Positions 8,039 through 17,217 of a stretch of 64,000 nt of DNA are shown one piece after another. Under the pieces are notes generated by a model. It did no database searches. It saw nothing but the letters and a program-made list of their open reading frames with translations, and had not been told where the DNA came from. The DNA is from Halomonas jincaotanensis (lineage in GTDB: Bacteria; Pseudomonadota; Gammaproteobacteria; Pseudomonadales; Halomonadaceae), in NCBI RefSeq assembly GCF_018448785.1, contig NZ_JAHCLU010000012.1:1-64000 (forward strand). The letters run 5' to 3'. A program made the position numbers and the translations under genes. Numbering within the stretch: position 1 is the stretch's first letter; the number at the start of each line of letters is the position of its first letter.

Positions 8039-9154
8039 ATGTCGTTTACACGTCGCCGATTCCTGCAGGGTAGCCTGGCCGCCGGTGCCGCCGCCACCGT
8101 GCCGTCCTTCTACATCAACAAGGCTCTGGCGCAGGACGAGACGCTACGCATCTACGCCTGGGCGGGTTACTTTTCCGACGAGATGCTGGCGGACTTCACC
8201 GACAAGACCGGCATTCAGGCTACGTTTACCCCTTACGGCACCAATGATGAGCTGATGAACTCGCTGCGCGCCAGCGATGGCAGTGGCTTCGACGTGATCA
8301 TGCCTACCGTGGACCGTGTCCCGGGCTACCTCGACTACAACCTGATCCAGCCGCTGGACGAGTCGCGTATCAACTGGAGCGGGGCACTGGACAGCGCCAT
8401 CGAAGGCTCCGAAACCGGGGGTGTGGTCGATGGCAAGCGCTATTTCGCACCTAGCGACTGGGGCACCGAGGCCATCACCTGGCACCGCCGCTTCGCTGAC
8501 GTCGACCGCGCCACCCTGAGCTACGCCGACCTGTGGAACCCCGAACACGGTCAGGGTGTCACGGTGCGCGGCCACTCGGCGCTGGTCGGCATCGGCCTGT
8601 GGTTGGAGCGCGAGGGAAAGCTGCCGCATCCCATGCTCGACTCCTACAAGAGCGAAGAGGCAATGCGCGCCAACTTTGACGTCATCCTCGGCGAGGCGGT
8701 CAAGCACAAACAGATGTTGGTGCAATTCTGGGACACCGAGAACGAGGCCCAGGCGGCGTTTCGCACCAACGGCGCGATCATCGGCCAGACTTGGGACTCC
8801 ACCGCCTTCCGCCTGCAGCAGGAGGGCGAAGATATCGCCTACGGCACACCACGCGAGGGCGCACTCGCCTGGATGGAGGGTTTCGTGATTCCCAGGAACG
8901 CCCAGAACCCCGACGCTGTCTACGAGCTGATCAATTGGTACTACACGCCGGAGTCCGGCGCCATGTTCGTCGAGGCCACCGGCTACAACTCCACCGCGAA
9001 GGGCGCGACCGAACTGCTGCCCGAGGCGACGCGCAACTTCTTCACCGAGTCCTACACGGAGGAAGACTTGGCCAACCTCTGGTGGTGGCCCATTCAGGAG
9101 CCCTGGTACGTGGCCCTGCGGAACGAGTATCAGGATCGCTATCTGTCCGCCTGA
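8039..9154 (+). CDS. PotD-type periplasmic substrate-binding protein, Tat-exported
   Basis: Start at 8039 (MSFTRRRF) follows TTGGAGAG and begins a twin-arginine signal (TRRRFLQGSLAAGAAA, cleavage after ALA near residue 32). The mature 371-residue precursor resembles the spermidine/putrescine-binding family: LRIYAWAGYFSDEMLADFTD, FDVIMPTVDRV, and LINWYYTPESG near the end. It captures a small, probably cationic or hydroxylated solute for the ABC transporter encoded next. Folded Tat export is less usual for PotD proteins but common in this subfamily. The stop is 24 bases before the ATPase start. The ligand cannot be read from sequence; neighbouring genes point to an amino alcohol, polyol or similar carbon source rather than a polyamine. 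Confidence 0.88.
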   Translation: MSFTRRRFLQGSLAAGAAATVPSFYINKALAQDETLRIYAWAGYFSDEMLADFTDKTGIQATFTPYGTNDELMNSLRASDGSGFDVIMPTVDRVPGYLDYNLIQPLDESRINWSGALDSAIEGSETGGVVDGKRYFAPSDWGTEAITWHRRFADVDRATLSYADLWNPEHGQGVTVRGHSALVGIGLWLEREGKLPHPMLDSYKSEEAMRANFDVILGEAVKHKQMLVQFWDTENEAQAAFRTNGAIIGQTWDSTAFRLQQEGEDIAYGTPREGALAWMEGFVIPRNAQNPDAVYELINWYYTPESGAMFVEATGYNSTAKGATELLPEATRNFFTESYTEEDLANLWWWPIQEPWYVALRNEYQDRYLSA

Positions 9155-9178
9155 CGGATGCCTGGCCACGAGGTGACG

Positions 9179-10342
9179 ATGGACGGTAGCGTCCGACTGG
9201 ATGAAGTGGTGATGCGCTTCGGCGACTTCACCGCCATTGAACGCACATCGCTCGAGATCGGCTCGGGAGAGTTCTTCAGCTTTCTCGGCCCTTCGGGCTG
9301 CGGTAAGACCACACTGCTCAATATCATCAGCGGCTTTCTCGCCCCCAGCGAGGGCCAGGTGTTCATCGGCAACGAGCCGATGGCCAGAAGGGCGGTAAAT
9401 CGGCGCCCGACGGCGATGATCTTCCAGAACCTGGCGCTGTTCCCGCTGATGACGGTCTTCGAGAACATCGAGTTCGGGCTGGAAGTGCGCGGGGTCGAAA
9501 AGCGCAAGCGACGCGACACTTCCGAACGCCTGCTGGCGCTGGTGGCGCTGGAAGGCAGCGGGCCCAAGAAGGTCACCGAACTGTCCGGAGGGCAGAAACA
9601 GCGCGTCGCCATCGCCCGGGCGCTGGCCGTCGAGCCGCGGGTGCTGTTGCTCGACGAACCGCTCTCGGCGCTCGACCTCAAGTTGCGCCAGCGCATGCGC
9701 GCCGAGCTTAAGGCGATTCAGCGCAAGACCGGTATCACGTTCATCTATATCACCCATGATCAGGGCGAGGCGCTGACCATGTCCGACCGGGTGGCGGTGA
9801 TGTCGGCGGGGCGCATCCAGCAGGTGGCCGATCCGATGACGCTCTATCGTGCCCCGGCCACTGGCTTCGTGGCGGCCTTCGTGGGCGAGAACAATCGCTT
9901 CGAGACGACGGTGGTCGACCGCGAAGGCGAGAGGGTCAGGCTCGACGCCGGCACGCTCGGTGAACTGGCCGGTCGGGCAGGCGAAGGTGTTTCGTTGAGC
10001 AATGGCAAGTCTGTGGCGCTGTTCGTGCGCCCGGAGCATCTACGGCCGGTTACTCCCGACAGCCCCGGGCCGCAGCTTGACACCGAGATCGAGGCGGTAC
10101 ATTTCGAGGGCGCCTGGGTGATGCTGGAAACCCGGCTTCTCGCCTCGGGCGAGACGCTGCGCGTCCAGCTCGGTCATGAGATCTCGCGGCATTATGCCGA
10201 CGCCCTGTCGGTCGGCCAGCGCATGGGTTTCGGCTATGACCCCCAGGATGCCGTGGTACTTCCCGACGACGGCAGCCCGGTGGTCGATGAGGCTACCGGT
10301 GAGGTCAGGGAGGCGGATCGGCAGGCGAGGTCGCATGTTTAG
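9179..10342 (+). CDS. PotA-type ABC transporter ATP-binding protein
   Basis: Walker A GPSGCGKTT, signature LSGGQKQR and Walker B LLLDEPLSALD are intact, followed by the H-loop THDQGEAL and a C-terminal TOBE-like regulatory domain (about residues 270-360). The start at 9179 has GAGGTG at good distance; an ATG at 9158 lacks a site. It energises the two permeases downstream. The stop overlaps the first permease start by 8 bases, so the subunits are translationally coupled. Confidence 0.93.
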   Translation: MDGSVRLDEVVMRFGDFTAIERTSLEIGSGEFFSFLGPSGCGKTTLLNIISGFLAPSEGQVFIGNEPMARRAVNRRPTAMIFQNLALFPLMTVFENIEFGLEVRGVEKRKRRDTSERLLALVALEGSGPKKVTELSGGQKQRVAIARALAVEPRVLLLDEPLSALDLKLRQRMRAELKAIQRKTGITFIYITHDQGEALTMSDRVAVMSAGRIQQVADPMTLYRAPATGFVAAFVGENNRFETTVVDREGERVRLDAGTLGELAGRAGEGVSLSNGKSVALFVRPEHLRPVTPDSPGPQLDTEIEAVHFEGAWVMLETRLLASGETLRVQLGHEISRHYADALSVGQRMGFGYDPQDAVVLPDDGSPVVDEATGEVREADRQARSHV

Positions 10343-11222
10343 GCAGCTCAAGGCGCGCTTCGGCGGTCCGCTTGCCATGGCGATCCTGACGCTGCTGGGC
10401 ATCTGGCTGATCCTGATGGTGACCCTGCCGCAGTTGCAGATGATCGACTACTCCTTTCGGCCCAACCTACTGCCCGCCCAGCGAGGTGGCCCGGAGGATG
10501 GCTGGACGCTCGCCAACTATGTGACGCTCTTCAACAACGAGATTCATCGGGCGATCTTCTTCAAGACGCTGTGGTCGAGCGTGCTGGTGACCCTGCTGAC
10601 GCTGGCGGTGAGCTATCCACTGGCCTGGTACCTGGCCAAGGTGGCCACTCCCCGTCAGGCGGCGCTGTGTCTGCTGCTGCTGATCATTCCCTTCTGGATC
10701 AATGAGATCCTGCGCACCTACTCCTGGTTCATCATCCTGGCGTTTCGTGGCCCATTGAACGAGGTGCTGATGATGCTGGGGCTGATTGAGCGGCCGATCC
10801 GCTTTCTCAGCGGCGATGGCGGCGTGATGATCGGCATGGTCTACGCCTATATCCTGTTCATGGTGTTTCCCGTGTACAACGCCATCGAAAGCCTCGACGA
10901 CAACCAGGTGCGCGCTGCGCGAGACCTGGGGGCGGGGACTATCCGTACTCATCGGCGCATCGTCATCCCTCACGCCAAGCCCGGCATCGCTACCGGCTGC
11001 ATCATGACCTTCATGCTCGCCGCCGGCAGTTATGCGGTGCCGGCGCTGCTGGGTTCGCCGGGCAGTCGCTGGTTCACCCAGATCATCTACAACTGGTTCT
11101 TCGAGGGCGGCAACTGGAACCAGGGCGCGGCCTATGCGTTTCTGCTGCTGGTGCTGTGCATTGGCTTCATGTCGTTGGTCATGAAGTTCTTCAAGGTCGG
11201 GCTGGGGGACATCGCCAGATGA
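10335..11222 (+). CDS. PotB-type ABC transporter permease
   Basis: 295 residues with six predicted membrane segments. The permease loop that docks on the ATPase is present (SLDDNQVRAARDLGAGTIRT). The start ATG at 10335 lies inside the 3' end of the ATPase gene. The N-terminal segment LAMAILTLLGIWLILMVTLP and the periplasmic loop before segment 2 match the spermidine/putrescine permease family. It pairs with the next gene to form the channel. Confidence 0.92.
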   Translation: MFRQLKARFGGPLAMAILTLLGIWLILMVTLPQLQMIDYSFRPNLLPAQRGGPEDGWTLANYVTLFNNEIHRAIFFKTLWSSVLVTLLTLAVSYPLAWYLAKVATPRQAALCLLLLIIPFWINEILRTYSWFIILAFRGPLNEVLMMLGLIERPIRFLSGDGGVMIGMVYAYILFMVFPVYNAIESLDDNQVRAARDLGAGTIRTHRRIVIPHAKPGIATGCIMTFMLAAGSYAVPALLGSPGSRWFTQIIYNWFFEGGNWNQGAAYAFLLLVLCIGFMSLVMKFFKVGLGDIAR

Positions 11223-11235
11223 GGGAGGCAAGCGC

Positions 11236-12042
11236 GTGAGCTCGCAGAGACTATTGGCGCTGGGCCTGCGCTTCTACGTGGTGGTGTTCTTCGGCTATCT
11301 TTTCCTGCCGTTGCTGGTGATGGCGGCGGCCACCTTCAACGACAGCCGCTTTCCCACGGTGACGCCCTGGGACGGCACGACCCTGCGCTGGTTCGGCGAG
11401 CTCGCCGCCGACGGCGGCATGTGGCAGGCGCTGGCCAACAGCGCGGTCGTCGCCGCGGGCGTGCTCTGCCTGGCGGTACCCATTGGCATTGCCACGGCGC
11501 TATTTCTCAATACCGTCTCCAGCCGTGCCAAGCCGTTTCTCTATGCGCTGATTCTCTCGCCCCTGCTGACGCCGGGCGTCATCATCGGCATCTCGACGCT
11601 GATCTTCTGGCGGGAACTGGGCGTCACCGGCGGGCGGTTCCTGACCGTGTTGGGGCAATCCACCTTCATTGCCGCCTACGTGATGCTGATGGTAACGGCG
11701 CGCCTGCAGCGCTTCGATCGCACCATGGAGCGTGCGGCGCTGGATCTCGGCGCCAGCCAGTGGCAGATGTTTCGCCGCATCCTGCTGCCCTATCTCAAGC
11801 CGGCGATCTACTCGGCGGCCGTGATCGCCTTTCTGCAATCCTTCGAGAACTACAACACCTCGCTGTTCGTGGTCGGTCATGACACTACCCTGACGGTCTA
11901 TATCGCCTCCAAGGTTCGTACCGGCCTGACGCCGGCGGTCAATGCGCTAGGCCTGATCCTGATTCTGGTCACGGTGGCGCTGGCCATCGTCTATGAAGTC
12001 AAGCGGCGCCGCGAAGCGGCACGCACCAGGTCGAGCATATGA
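11236..12042 (+). CDS. PotC-type ABC transporter permease
   Basis: 268 residues with six membrane segments and the ATPase-docking loop MERAALDLGASQWQMFRRIL. It starts with GTG at 11236, behind GGGAGG; no better ATG lies nearby. It completes the binding protein-ATPase-two permease transporter. Basic C-terminal tail (KRRREAARTR) on the cytoplasmic side. Confidence 0.92.
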   Translation: MSSQRLLALGLRFYVVVFFGYLFLPLLVMAAATFNDSRFPTVTPWDGTTLRWFGELAADGGMWQALANSAVVAAGVLCLAVPIGIATALFLNTVSSRAKPFLYALILSPLLTPGVIIGISTLIFWRELGVTGGRFLTVLGQSTFIAAYVMLMVTARLQRFDRTMERAALDLGASQWQMFRRILLPYLKPAIYSAAVIAFLQSFENYNTSLFVVGHDTTLTVYIASKVRTGLTPAVNALGLILILVTVALAIVYEVKRRREAARTRSSI

Positions 12043-12145
12043 TCCTGATGGCTATCGGTCTAATCTAGTCATCAATGGCATCTCTTCCTGCCGCAGGATT
12101 GGTGCCCTCCAACAATAAAATCGCCAACCAAGAGACAAAGCCACC

Positions 12146-12688
12146 ATGAGCACTACCCGTATTCAGCATTATATCGATGGGCAAACGTCAGCCGGCGTGT
12201 CCGGTCAGGCCCAGGATGTCTTCAACCCCGCCACCGGCCAGGTAACCGGTAAAATCTCCCTGGCGAACCATGCCGATGTCGATAGCGCCGTGTCGTCAGC
12301 CAGTGCGGCCTTTCCGGCCTGGGCCGACACCCCGCCGATTCGCCGTGCCCGGGTGATGTTCCGATTCCTGGAGTTGCTCAATGCCCACAAGGATGAGCTG
12401 GCGCGAGCCATCACCCTCGAGCACGGCAAGGTGTTCACCGATGCCCAGGGCGAAGTGGCCCGTGAATTCGGCTGCCGTATCCAGGTCGGCATGGTGGGGA
12501 TCAATGTGCCGATCCCGGTGCCCATGGCCTGGCACTGCTTCGGTGGCTGGAAACGCTCGCTGTTCGGCGACACTCACGCCTACGGTGAAGAGGGTGTGCG
12601 GTTCTATACCCAGCAGAAGTCGATCATGCAGCGCTGGTCGGATTCCATCGATGCCGGTTCCGAATTCGCCATGCCGACTCACAAGTGA
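12146..12688 (+). pseudogene. mmsA: mmsA (CoA-acylating methylmalonate-semialdehyde dehydrogenase) with in-frame internal deletion
   Basis: The first about 110 residues match the MmsA N-terminus ([45 protein letters not shown]). The sequence then jumps within [10 protein letters not shown] to the last about 70 residues of the family ([40 protein letters not shown]). About 320 residues are missing, including the catalytic cysteine and most of the NAD site, yet the frame is kept, giving a 180-residue open reading frame. Intact MmsA converts methylmalonate or malonate semialdehyde to propionyl- or acetyl-CoA. Its place between transporter and oxidoreductase suggests it once finished the breakdown of the imported compound. 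Confidence 0.92.
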
Positions 12689-12708
12689 GTGGAACGAGAG
12701 GGGATCTC

Positions 12709-14370
12709 ATGGCCAAGCAAACCTTCGACTACATCGTCGTGGGCGCCGGCACCGCCGGCTGCCTGCTGGCCAACCGTCTGAGTGCCGACCCGACCAATCG
12801 GGTGCTGCTGATCGAGGCGGGCGGTCGCGACAACTACCACTGGATACACATCCCGGTGGGTTACCTCTACTGCATCAACAACCCGCGAACCGATTGGTGC
12901 TTTCGCACCGAGTCCGACCCCGGACTCAATGGTCGTTCGCTGATCTATCCCCGCGGCAAGACTCTGGGCGGCAGCTCGAGCATCAACGGTATGCTCTATA
13001 TCCGCGGTCAGGCCCGCGACTACGACAGTTGGGCCGAGGCCGCCGGCGATGACGCCTGGCGCTGGGAGAACTGCCTGCCCGACTTCATGAAGCATGAAGA
13101 TCATCATCGACTGGATGCCGGCGGCGACGCCGATGGCGTTCATCGCGATTACCATGGCCATGGCGGCGAGTGGCGGGTGGAGAAGCAGCGTCTCAGCTGG
13201 CAGGTGCTCGACGACTTCGCTACCGCGGCCGTGGAAGCCGGCATTCCGCGAACCCGCGATTTCAACCGCGGCGATAACGAGGGGGTCGATTACTTCGAGG
13301 TCAACCAGCGCTCAGGTTGGCGCTGGAACACCGCCAAGGCGTTCCTGCGTACGGCCGAAAAGCGCAATAACCTGACGCTCTGGCACTCCACGCAGGTGCT
13401 GGGGCTGATGCTGGAACGAGGCGGCGAGACGGCGCAGGGTGGCGAGGTGTGTTGCCGGGGGGTGCGCGTCGAGCGTGAGGGCGAGGAAATACTCGCCCAG
13501 GCGGACCGCGAGGTAATTCTCTCCGCCGGCGCCATCGGCTCGCCGCAACTACTGCAGCTCTCCGGTATCGGTCCGGCCGACCTGCTGCGCGAGCACGAGA
13601 TTCCGGTGATCCACGACCTGCCGGGTGTCGGCGAGAACCTGCAGGATCATTTGCAGATCCGCTCGGTGTATCGTGTCAGGGGCGCCAAGACGCTCAATAC
13701 CATGGCCAACTCGCTGGTCGGCAAGGCGGGCATCGGGCTTGAGTACCTGCTCAAACGCTCCGGGCCCATGAGCATGGCGCCCTCGCAGCTGTGTGCCTTC
13801 ACGCGTAGCTCAGACGAGTACACCCATCCCAACATCGAATACCACGTCCAGCCGCTGAGCCTCGAAGCCTTCGGTCAGCCGCTCCACGACTACCCGGCGA
13901 TCACGGCGAGTGTGTGCAACCTCAATCCGACCAGTCGCGGTACGGTGCGCATCAAGAGCGCCGACCCGCGCCAGGCACCGGCTATCGATCCCCACTACCT
14001 GAGCACCCCTGAGGATCGCCAGGTGGCGGCGGACTCGCTGCGGGTCACGCGGCGCATTGCCGAGCAACCAGCCTTCGCGAAATATTCGCCCGAGGAGGTC
14101 AAGCCCGGTGTGGAATACCAGAGCGACGAGGAGCTGGCGCGCCTGGCGGGTGATATCGGCACCACCATCTTCCACCCGGTTGGCACCACCAAGATGGGGC
14201 GCGACGACGATCCCCTGGCGGTCGTGGACGCTCACCTGCGGGTGCGCGGGGTGGCGGGGCTGCGCGTGGTGGATGCGGGTGTCATGCCCACCATCACCAG
14301 CGGCAACACCAACTCGCCGACGCTGATGATCGCCGAGAAGGCGGCTAACTGGATTCTCACCGGCGAGTAG
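12709..14370 (+). CDS. GMC family FAD-dependent oxidoreductase (choline dehydrogenase-like)
   Basis: 553 residues from ATG 12709, which has GAGAGGGG upstream. The FAD-binding motif VVGAGTAGCLLANRL is at the N-terminus; GMC signature 1 (YPRGKTLGGSSSINGMLYIR) and signature 2 (GAIGSPQLLQLSGIG) are intact, and the C-terminal catalytic region carries HPVGTTKMG and GNTNSPTLMI. The enzyme oxidises an alcohol to an aldehyde with electrons passed to the respiratory chain or oxygen. It is the last gene of the transporter cluster (20 bases after the mmsA remnant). It resembles BetA-type and long-chain alcohol members equally; no betB or betI lies nearby, so glycine betaine synthesis is not supported. 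Confidence 0.9.
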   Translation: MAKQTFDYIVVGAGTAGCLLANRLSADPTNRVLLIEAGGRDNYHWIHIPVGYLYCINNPRTDWCFRTESDPGLNGRSLIYPRGKTLGGSSSINGMLYIRGQARDYDSWAEAAGDDAWRWENCLPDFMKHEDHHRLDAGGDADGVHRDYHGHGGEWRVEKQRLSWQVLDDFATAAVEAGIPRTRDFNRGDNEGVDYFEVNQRSGWRWNTAKAFLRTAEKRNNLTLWHSTQVLGLMLERGGETAQGGEVCCRGVRVEREGEEILAQADREVILSAGAIGSPQLLQLSGIGPADLLREHEIPVIHDLPGVGENLQDHLQIRSVYRVRGAKTLNTMANSLVGKAGIGLEYLLKRSGPMSMAPSQLCAFTRSSDEYTHPNIEYHVQPLSLEAFGQPLHDYPAITASVCNLNPTSRGTVRIKSADPRQAPAIDPHYLSTPEDRQVAADSLRVTRRIAEQPAFAKYSPEEVKPGVEYQSDEELARLAGDIGTTIFHPVGTTKMGRDDDPLAVVDAHLRVRGVAGLRVVDAGVMPTITSGNTNSPTLMIAEKAANWILTGE

Positions 14371-14438
14371 TGATGCCATCGCCAAGCGAGATACGACAAC
14401 GGCAGGGTAACAACCCTGTCATCCAGAACAAATAGTGT

Positions 14439-14467
14439 TTGACCTGTGCCCGGCAAGGGGGCATGAT
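14439..14467 (+). promoter_or_regulatory. Candidate sigma-70 promoter of the cold-shock gene
   Basis: TTGACC (14439-14444) and CATGAT (14462-14467) are 17 bases apart. Transcription from here would give a leader of about 140 bases before the csp start, in keeping with the long structured leaders of cspA-type mRNAs. Confidence 0.45.
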
Positions 14468-14612
14468 GCGTGCAGTTGGTTAGCAAGTCGAACATCGCAA
14501 GTGGTCATCGAAACGCTCTGTAGCATCGATTTCCCGGTGAAAGTTTCTTGTTTTACCCACTGCATTTCGGGTATCTCCCGGCACAATCACACGCTATTTG
14601 AGGAATTCAAAA

Positions 14613-14819
14613 ATGGCTACCGGTACAGTTAAGTGGTTCAACGATACTAAAGGTTTTGGCTTCATTTCTCCGGACGACAACGGTGACGATCTGTTCGCTC
14701 ACTTCTCCGAGATTCAAGCTGACGGCTTCAAGTCTCTGCAAGACGGCCAGAAGGTTTCCTTCGACGTCACCCAGGGCAAGAAAGGCCTCCAGGCTTCCAA
14801 CATCCAGGTCGTCAACTGA
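14613..14819 (+). CDS. CspA-family cold-shock protein
   Basis: 68 residues forming one cold-shock domain with both RNA-binding motifs: [16 protein letters not shown] (RNP1 region) and [10 protein letters not shown] (RNP2 region). The start at 14613 follows TTGAGGAATTC. Such proteins bind single-stranded RNA and melt secondary structure; some members are cold induced, others constitutive. A 240-base upstream region, a plausible promoter and a strong terminator make it a single-gene unit. Confidence 0.95.
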   Translation: MATGTVKWFNDTKGFGFISPDDNGDDLFAHFSEIQADGFKSLQDGQKVSFDVTQGKKGLQASNIQVVN

Positions 14820-14853
14820 GCCTTATCGGCTGAGTCTGTCATGACCTAGATGT

Positions 14854-14897
14854 CACTACCTTAGGTAGTGGAAAAGACCCGCTTATGCGGGTCTTTT
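14854..14897 (+). terminator. Twin hairpins ending in an intrinsic terminator
   Basis: A 7-base-pair hairpin (14854-14860 with 14864-14870) is followed at once by an 11-base-pair stem (14872-14882 with 14887-14897, loop TTAT) whose 3' arm runs into a T tract. It ends the csp transcript. Confidence 0.9.
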
Positions 14898-15018
14898 TGC
14901 GTGTGTATTATTCGCGCATTTATAATTAATTGATATTAAAAAATTATTAAAAATAACTTTTTAGAATAATCTGGCGCCGCCAGAATGGTTTCTCTGCCTG
15001 TTGTGACGGATCTGCCTC

Positions 15019-16306
15019 ATGTCGCTGGACGCCTGGCTCGCCCTCATCGTCGTTACTGCTGTCTTTCCACTGATGGCATTCTCCCGCTATGGGCTCGATA
15101 TCGTGCTGCTCGGCGCGGTGATCCTCCTGCTGACGCTGGGCGTGATCGAACCCGACCAGGCGCTGGCGGGCTTCTCCAGCAGCGCGCTGTTCACCGTGGC
15201 GTTCATGTACGTGCTGGTCGCGAGTATCCGCGAGACGGGGGGCATCGACCTGATCATACGTTACGCGCTCGGACGCCCTCGCGGTGAGCTCAAGGCGCTG
15301 ATACGCCTGCTGCTGCCGGTGGCATCACTTAGTGCGTTTCTCAACAATACGCCGGTAGTTGCAACCTATATCCCCGCGGTTCTGAGCTGGAGTCAACGGC
15401 TGCCCGCGCACCGCTTGCTGATACCGCTGAGCTTCGCTTCCATCATCGGTTGCACCATCACGCTGTTCGGCACCAGAACGAATCTGGTGGTGCACGGCCT
15501 AGTATATCTGATCGTGCTAGGACCCAGAATGCTACCGAAACGGCGCGGTGCTGGCGGTCTGTCGAGGTGGCGAGCGAGTCGTCGGCAACCTTGGTCAGGT
15601 GCGCCTGCAGGCCGCCGACGTGTTGCAGCTGGAGGCGCGCCCGCCCTTTGTCGAGCGCCATCGGCAATCGCGCGATTTCCTGTTGATCAGTCAGGTCAAT
15701 GGGGCGGCGAGGCCGGCGCATGAGAAGGCCTGGCTGGCCTGGAGCATCCTGGCCGGTGTTGTGGTGCTGGCCTCGCTGGGCGTGATGAGCATGATGAATG
15801 CCGCGATGCTGGGCGCGGCCTTGACGCTTCTTACCGGCTGCTGCAGCGTGGGGGCGGCCAAGCGTGGCCTGGACACGCAAGTGCTACTCACCATTGCTGC
15901 CTCTTTCGGCCTCGGCGCCGCCCTGGAGACATCCGGCGCCGCGGGCGTGTTGGCGGGCAATGTGCTTGCCTTGGCCGGGGGCAATCCCTGGGCCTTGTTG
16001 GTGGCCACCTATATCGTGGTGGCGCTACTCACGGCATTGGTCACCAACAATGCCGCGGCGGTGGTCACCTTCCCCATCGTCATGACCAGCGCCAAGAGCC
16101 TGGGGGTCAACCCGATGCCCTTCGTGGTGGTGGTCATGTTCGCGGCTTAGGCCAGCTTTCTGACGCCCATTGGCTATCAGACCAATCTCATGGTTCAGGG
16201 GCCGGGGGGCTATCGTCTCAGTGATTTCCTGCGCCTGGGAGGGCCGCTCAACCTGCTGACGGGGGCCGTGGCACTGGCACTGATTCCGCTGGTCTGGCCA
16301 TTCTGA
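15019..16306 (+). pseudogene. SLC13-type permease with RCK_C loop, disrupted three ways
   Basis: The N-terminal half from ATG 15019 is a good SLC13/DASS-like permease (SRYGLDIVLLGAVILLLTLG, NNTPVVATYIPAVL). After GTRTNLVVHGL at about 15500 some 30-40 residues are missing, and near 15545 the frame is lost. Frame 2 then gives the end of a cytoplasmic RCK_C (TrkA-C) domain (RGGERVVGNLGQVRLQAADV) and the C-terminal membrane half. That half meets a TAG at 16148 where the family has an alanine/serine-rich turn, and the correct reading ([20 protein letters not shown]) continues to a stop at 16304. So: deletion, frameshift and nonsense codon. Intact relatives move dicarboxylates, sulfate or other anions with sodium. 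Confidence 0.9.
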
Positions 16307-16410
16307 GTGATGCCTGGCCGTCTCGCCGTCGCGGCCGCTTTGCGGTAGGGTAGCGGGGGTTTCATTCTCTTTTGTCCGATCGTCTCGAAAGCCCAAGGAA
16401 TTTCGCACCC

Positions 16411-17082
16411 ATGAGCAACCCCGGTGAACTGATCATCGAGCCGCGCAACGGTAAGCCCGCCGATGCCTGTTTTTTCATCCTGCATGGCCTGGGAGCCGAC
16501 GGCCGCGATTTCGAGCCGATGGTGCCGGCGCTGCCGCTTCCCGCCGATGCCAGCGTACGCGTGATTCTTCCCCACGCGCCACAGATGCCGGTCACCGTCA
16601 ATGGTGGCATGGTCATGCCGGCCTGGTTCGACATCCTCGAGATGAGCCTGGATCGCCGGGTCGACGAACCGCAATTAAAGATATCCGCCAAGCGTATCCA
16701 GGCGCTGGTTCAAGCGCAGATCGAACAGGGCATCGACAGCCGGCGAATCATACTGGCTGGTTTCTCACAGGGCGGCGCAGTGGCCTATGAGGCCGCGTTG
16801 TCGTTCGAGCGTCCGCTGGGCGGGCTGCTGGCGATGTCGACCTATTTCGCGACCGCCGACAGTATCACGCTTGCCGAAGCCAACCGTGGGTTACCCATCG
16901 AGGTGCATCACGGCAACTTTGACCCGGTCGTGCCCGAGGCACTGGGCAAGGCCGCCTATGAGAAAGTGGTGTCGCTAGGCTATCCGGCGAAATATCGCAG
17001 CTATCCCATGGCCCATGCGGTCTGCCCCCAGCAGGTACAGGATATCGGCAAATGGCTGGGCGGGCGGTTGGAGGATTCATGA
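16411..17082 (+). CDS. Carboxylesterase / lysophospholipase-type alpha/beta hydrolase
   Basis: 223 residues of the phospholipase/carboxylesterase family. The nucleophile elbow is GFSQGG (about residues 115-120), the acid is in NFDPVVP and the histidine in MAHAVCPQQ, all correctly ordered. The oxyanion segment is FILHGLGADG. The protein has no signal peptide, so it acts in the cytoplasm on short acyl esters. The start at 16411 has AAGGAA 12 bases upstream, a little far. It stands alone after the permease remnant. Confidence 0.92.
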   Translation: MSNPGELIIEPRNGKPADACFFILHGLGADGRDFEPMVPALPLPADASVRVILPHAPQMPVTVNGGMVMPAWFDILEMSLDRRVDEPQLKISAKRIQALVQAQIEQGIDSRRIILAGFSQGGAVAYEAALSFERPLGGLLAMSTYFATADSITLAEANRGLPIEVHHGNFDPVVPEALGKAAYEKVVSLGYPAKYRSYPMAHAVCPQQVQDIGKWLGGRLEDS

Positions 17083-17217
17083 CGGCGGTGCCATGCTGAT
17101 GGTAGCAAGGCTTGTGGAGATAGAAAGGTCGGCGATGATGCCCCCATTATCGCTTGAAGTCGTCGATATCATCCCAATCTCTTGCAGGTATCTTCAGGTT
17201 AAAAGGAGTTAGCGACC

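Noticed and set aside
8144..10039. Long minus-strand open frame of about 630 codons
   Set aside because: It mirrors the transporter genes on the plus strand; the translation is His/Gln/Arg-rich with no family resemblance, a usual artefact of GC-rich coding DNA.
12709..14370. Choline dehydrogenase (betA) of glycine betaine synthesis
   Set aside because: The family fits but betB, betI and betT are absent and the gene belongs to a transporter/mmsA cluster, so a general GMC oxidoreductase call is safer.
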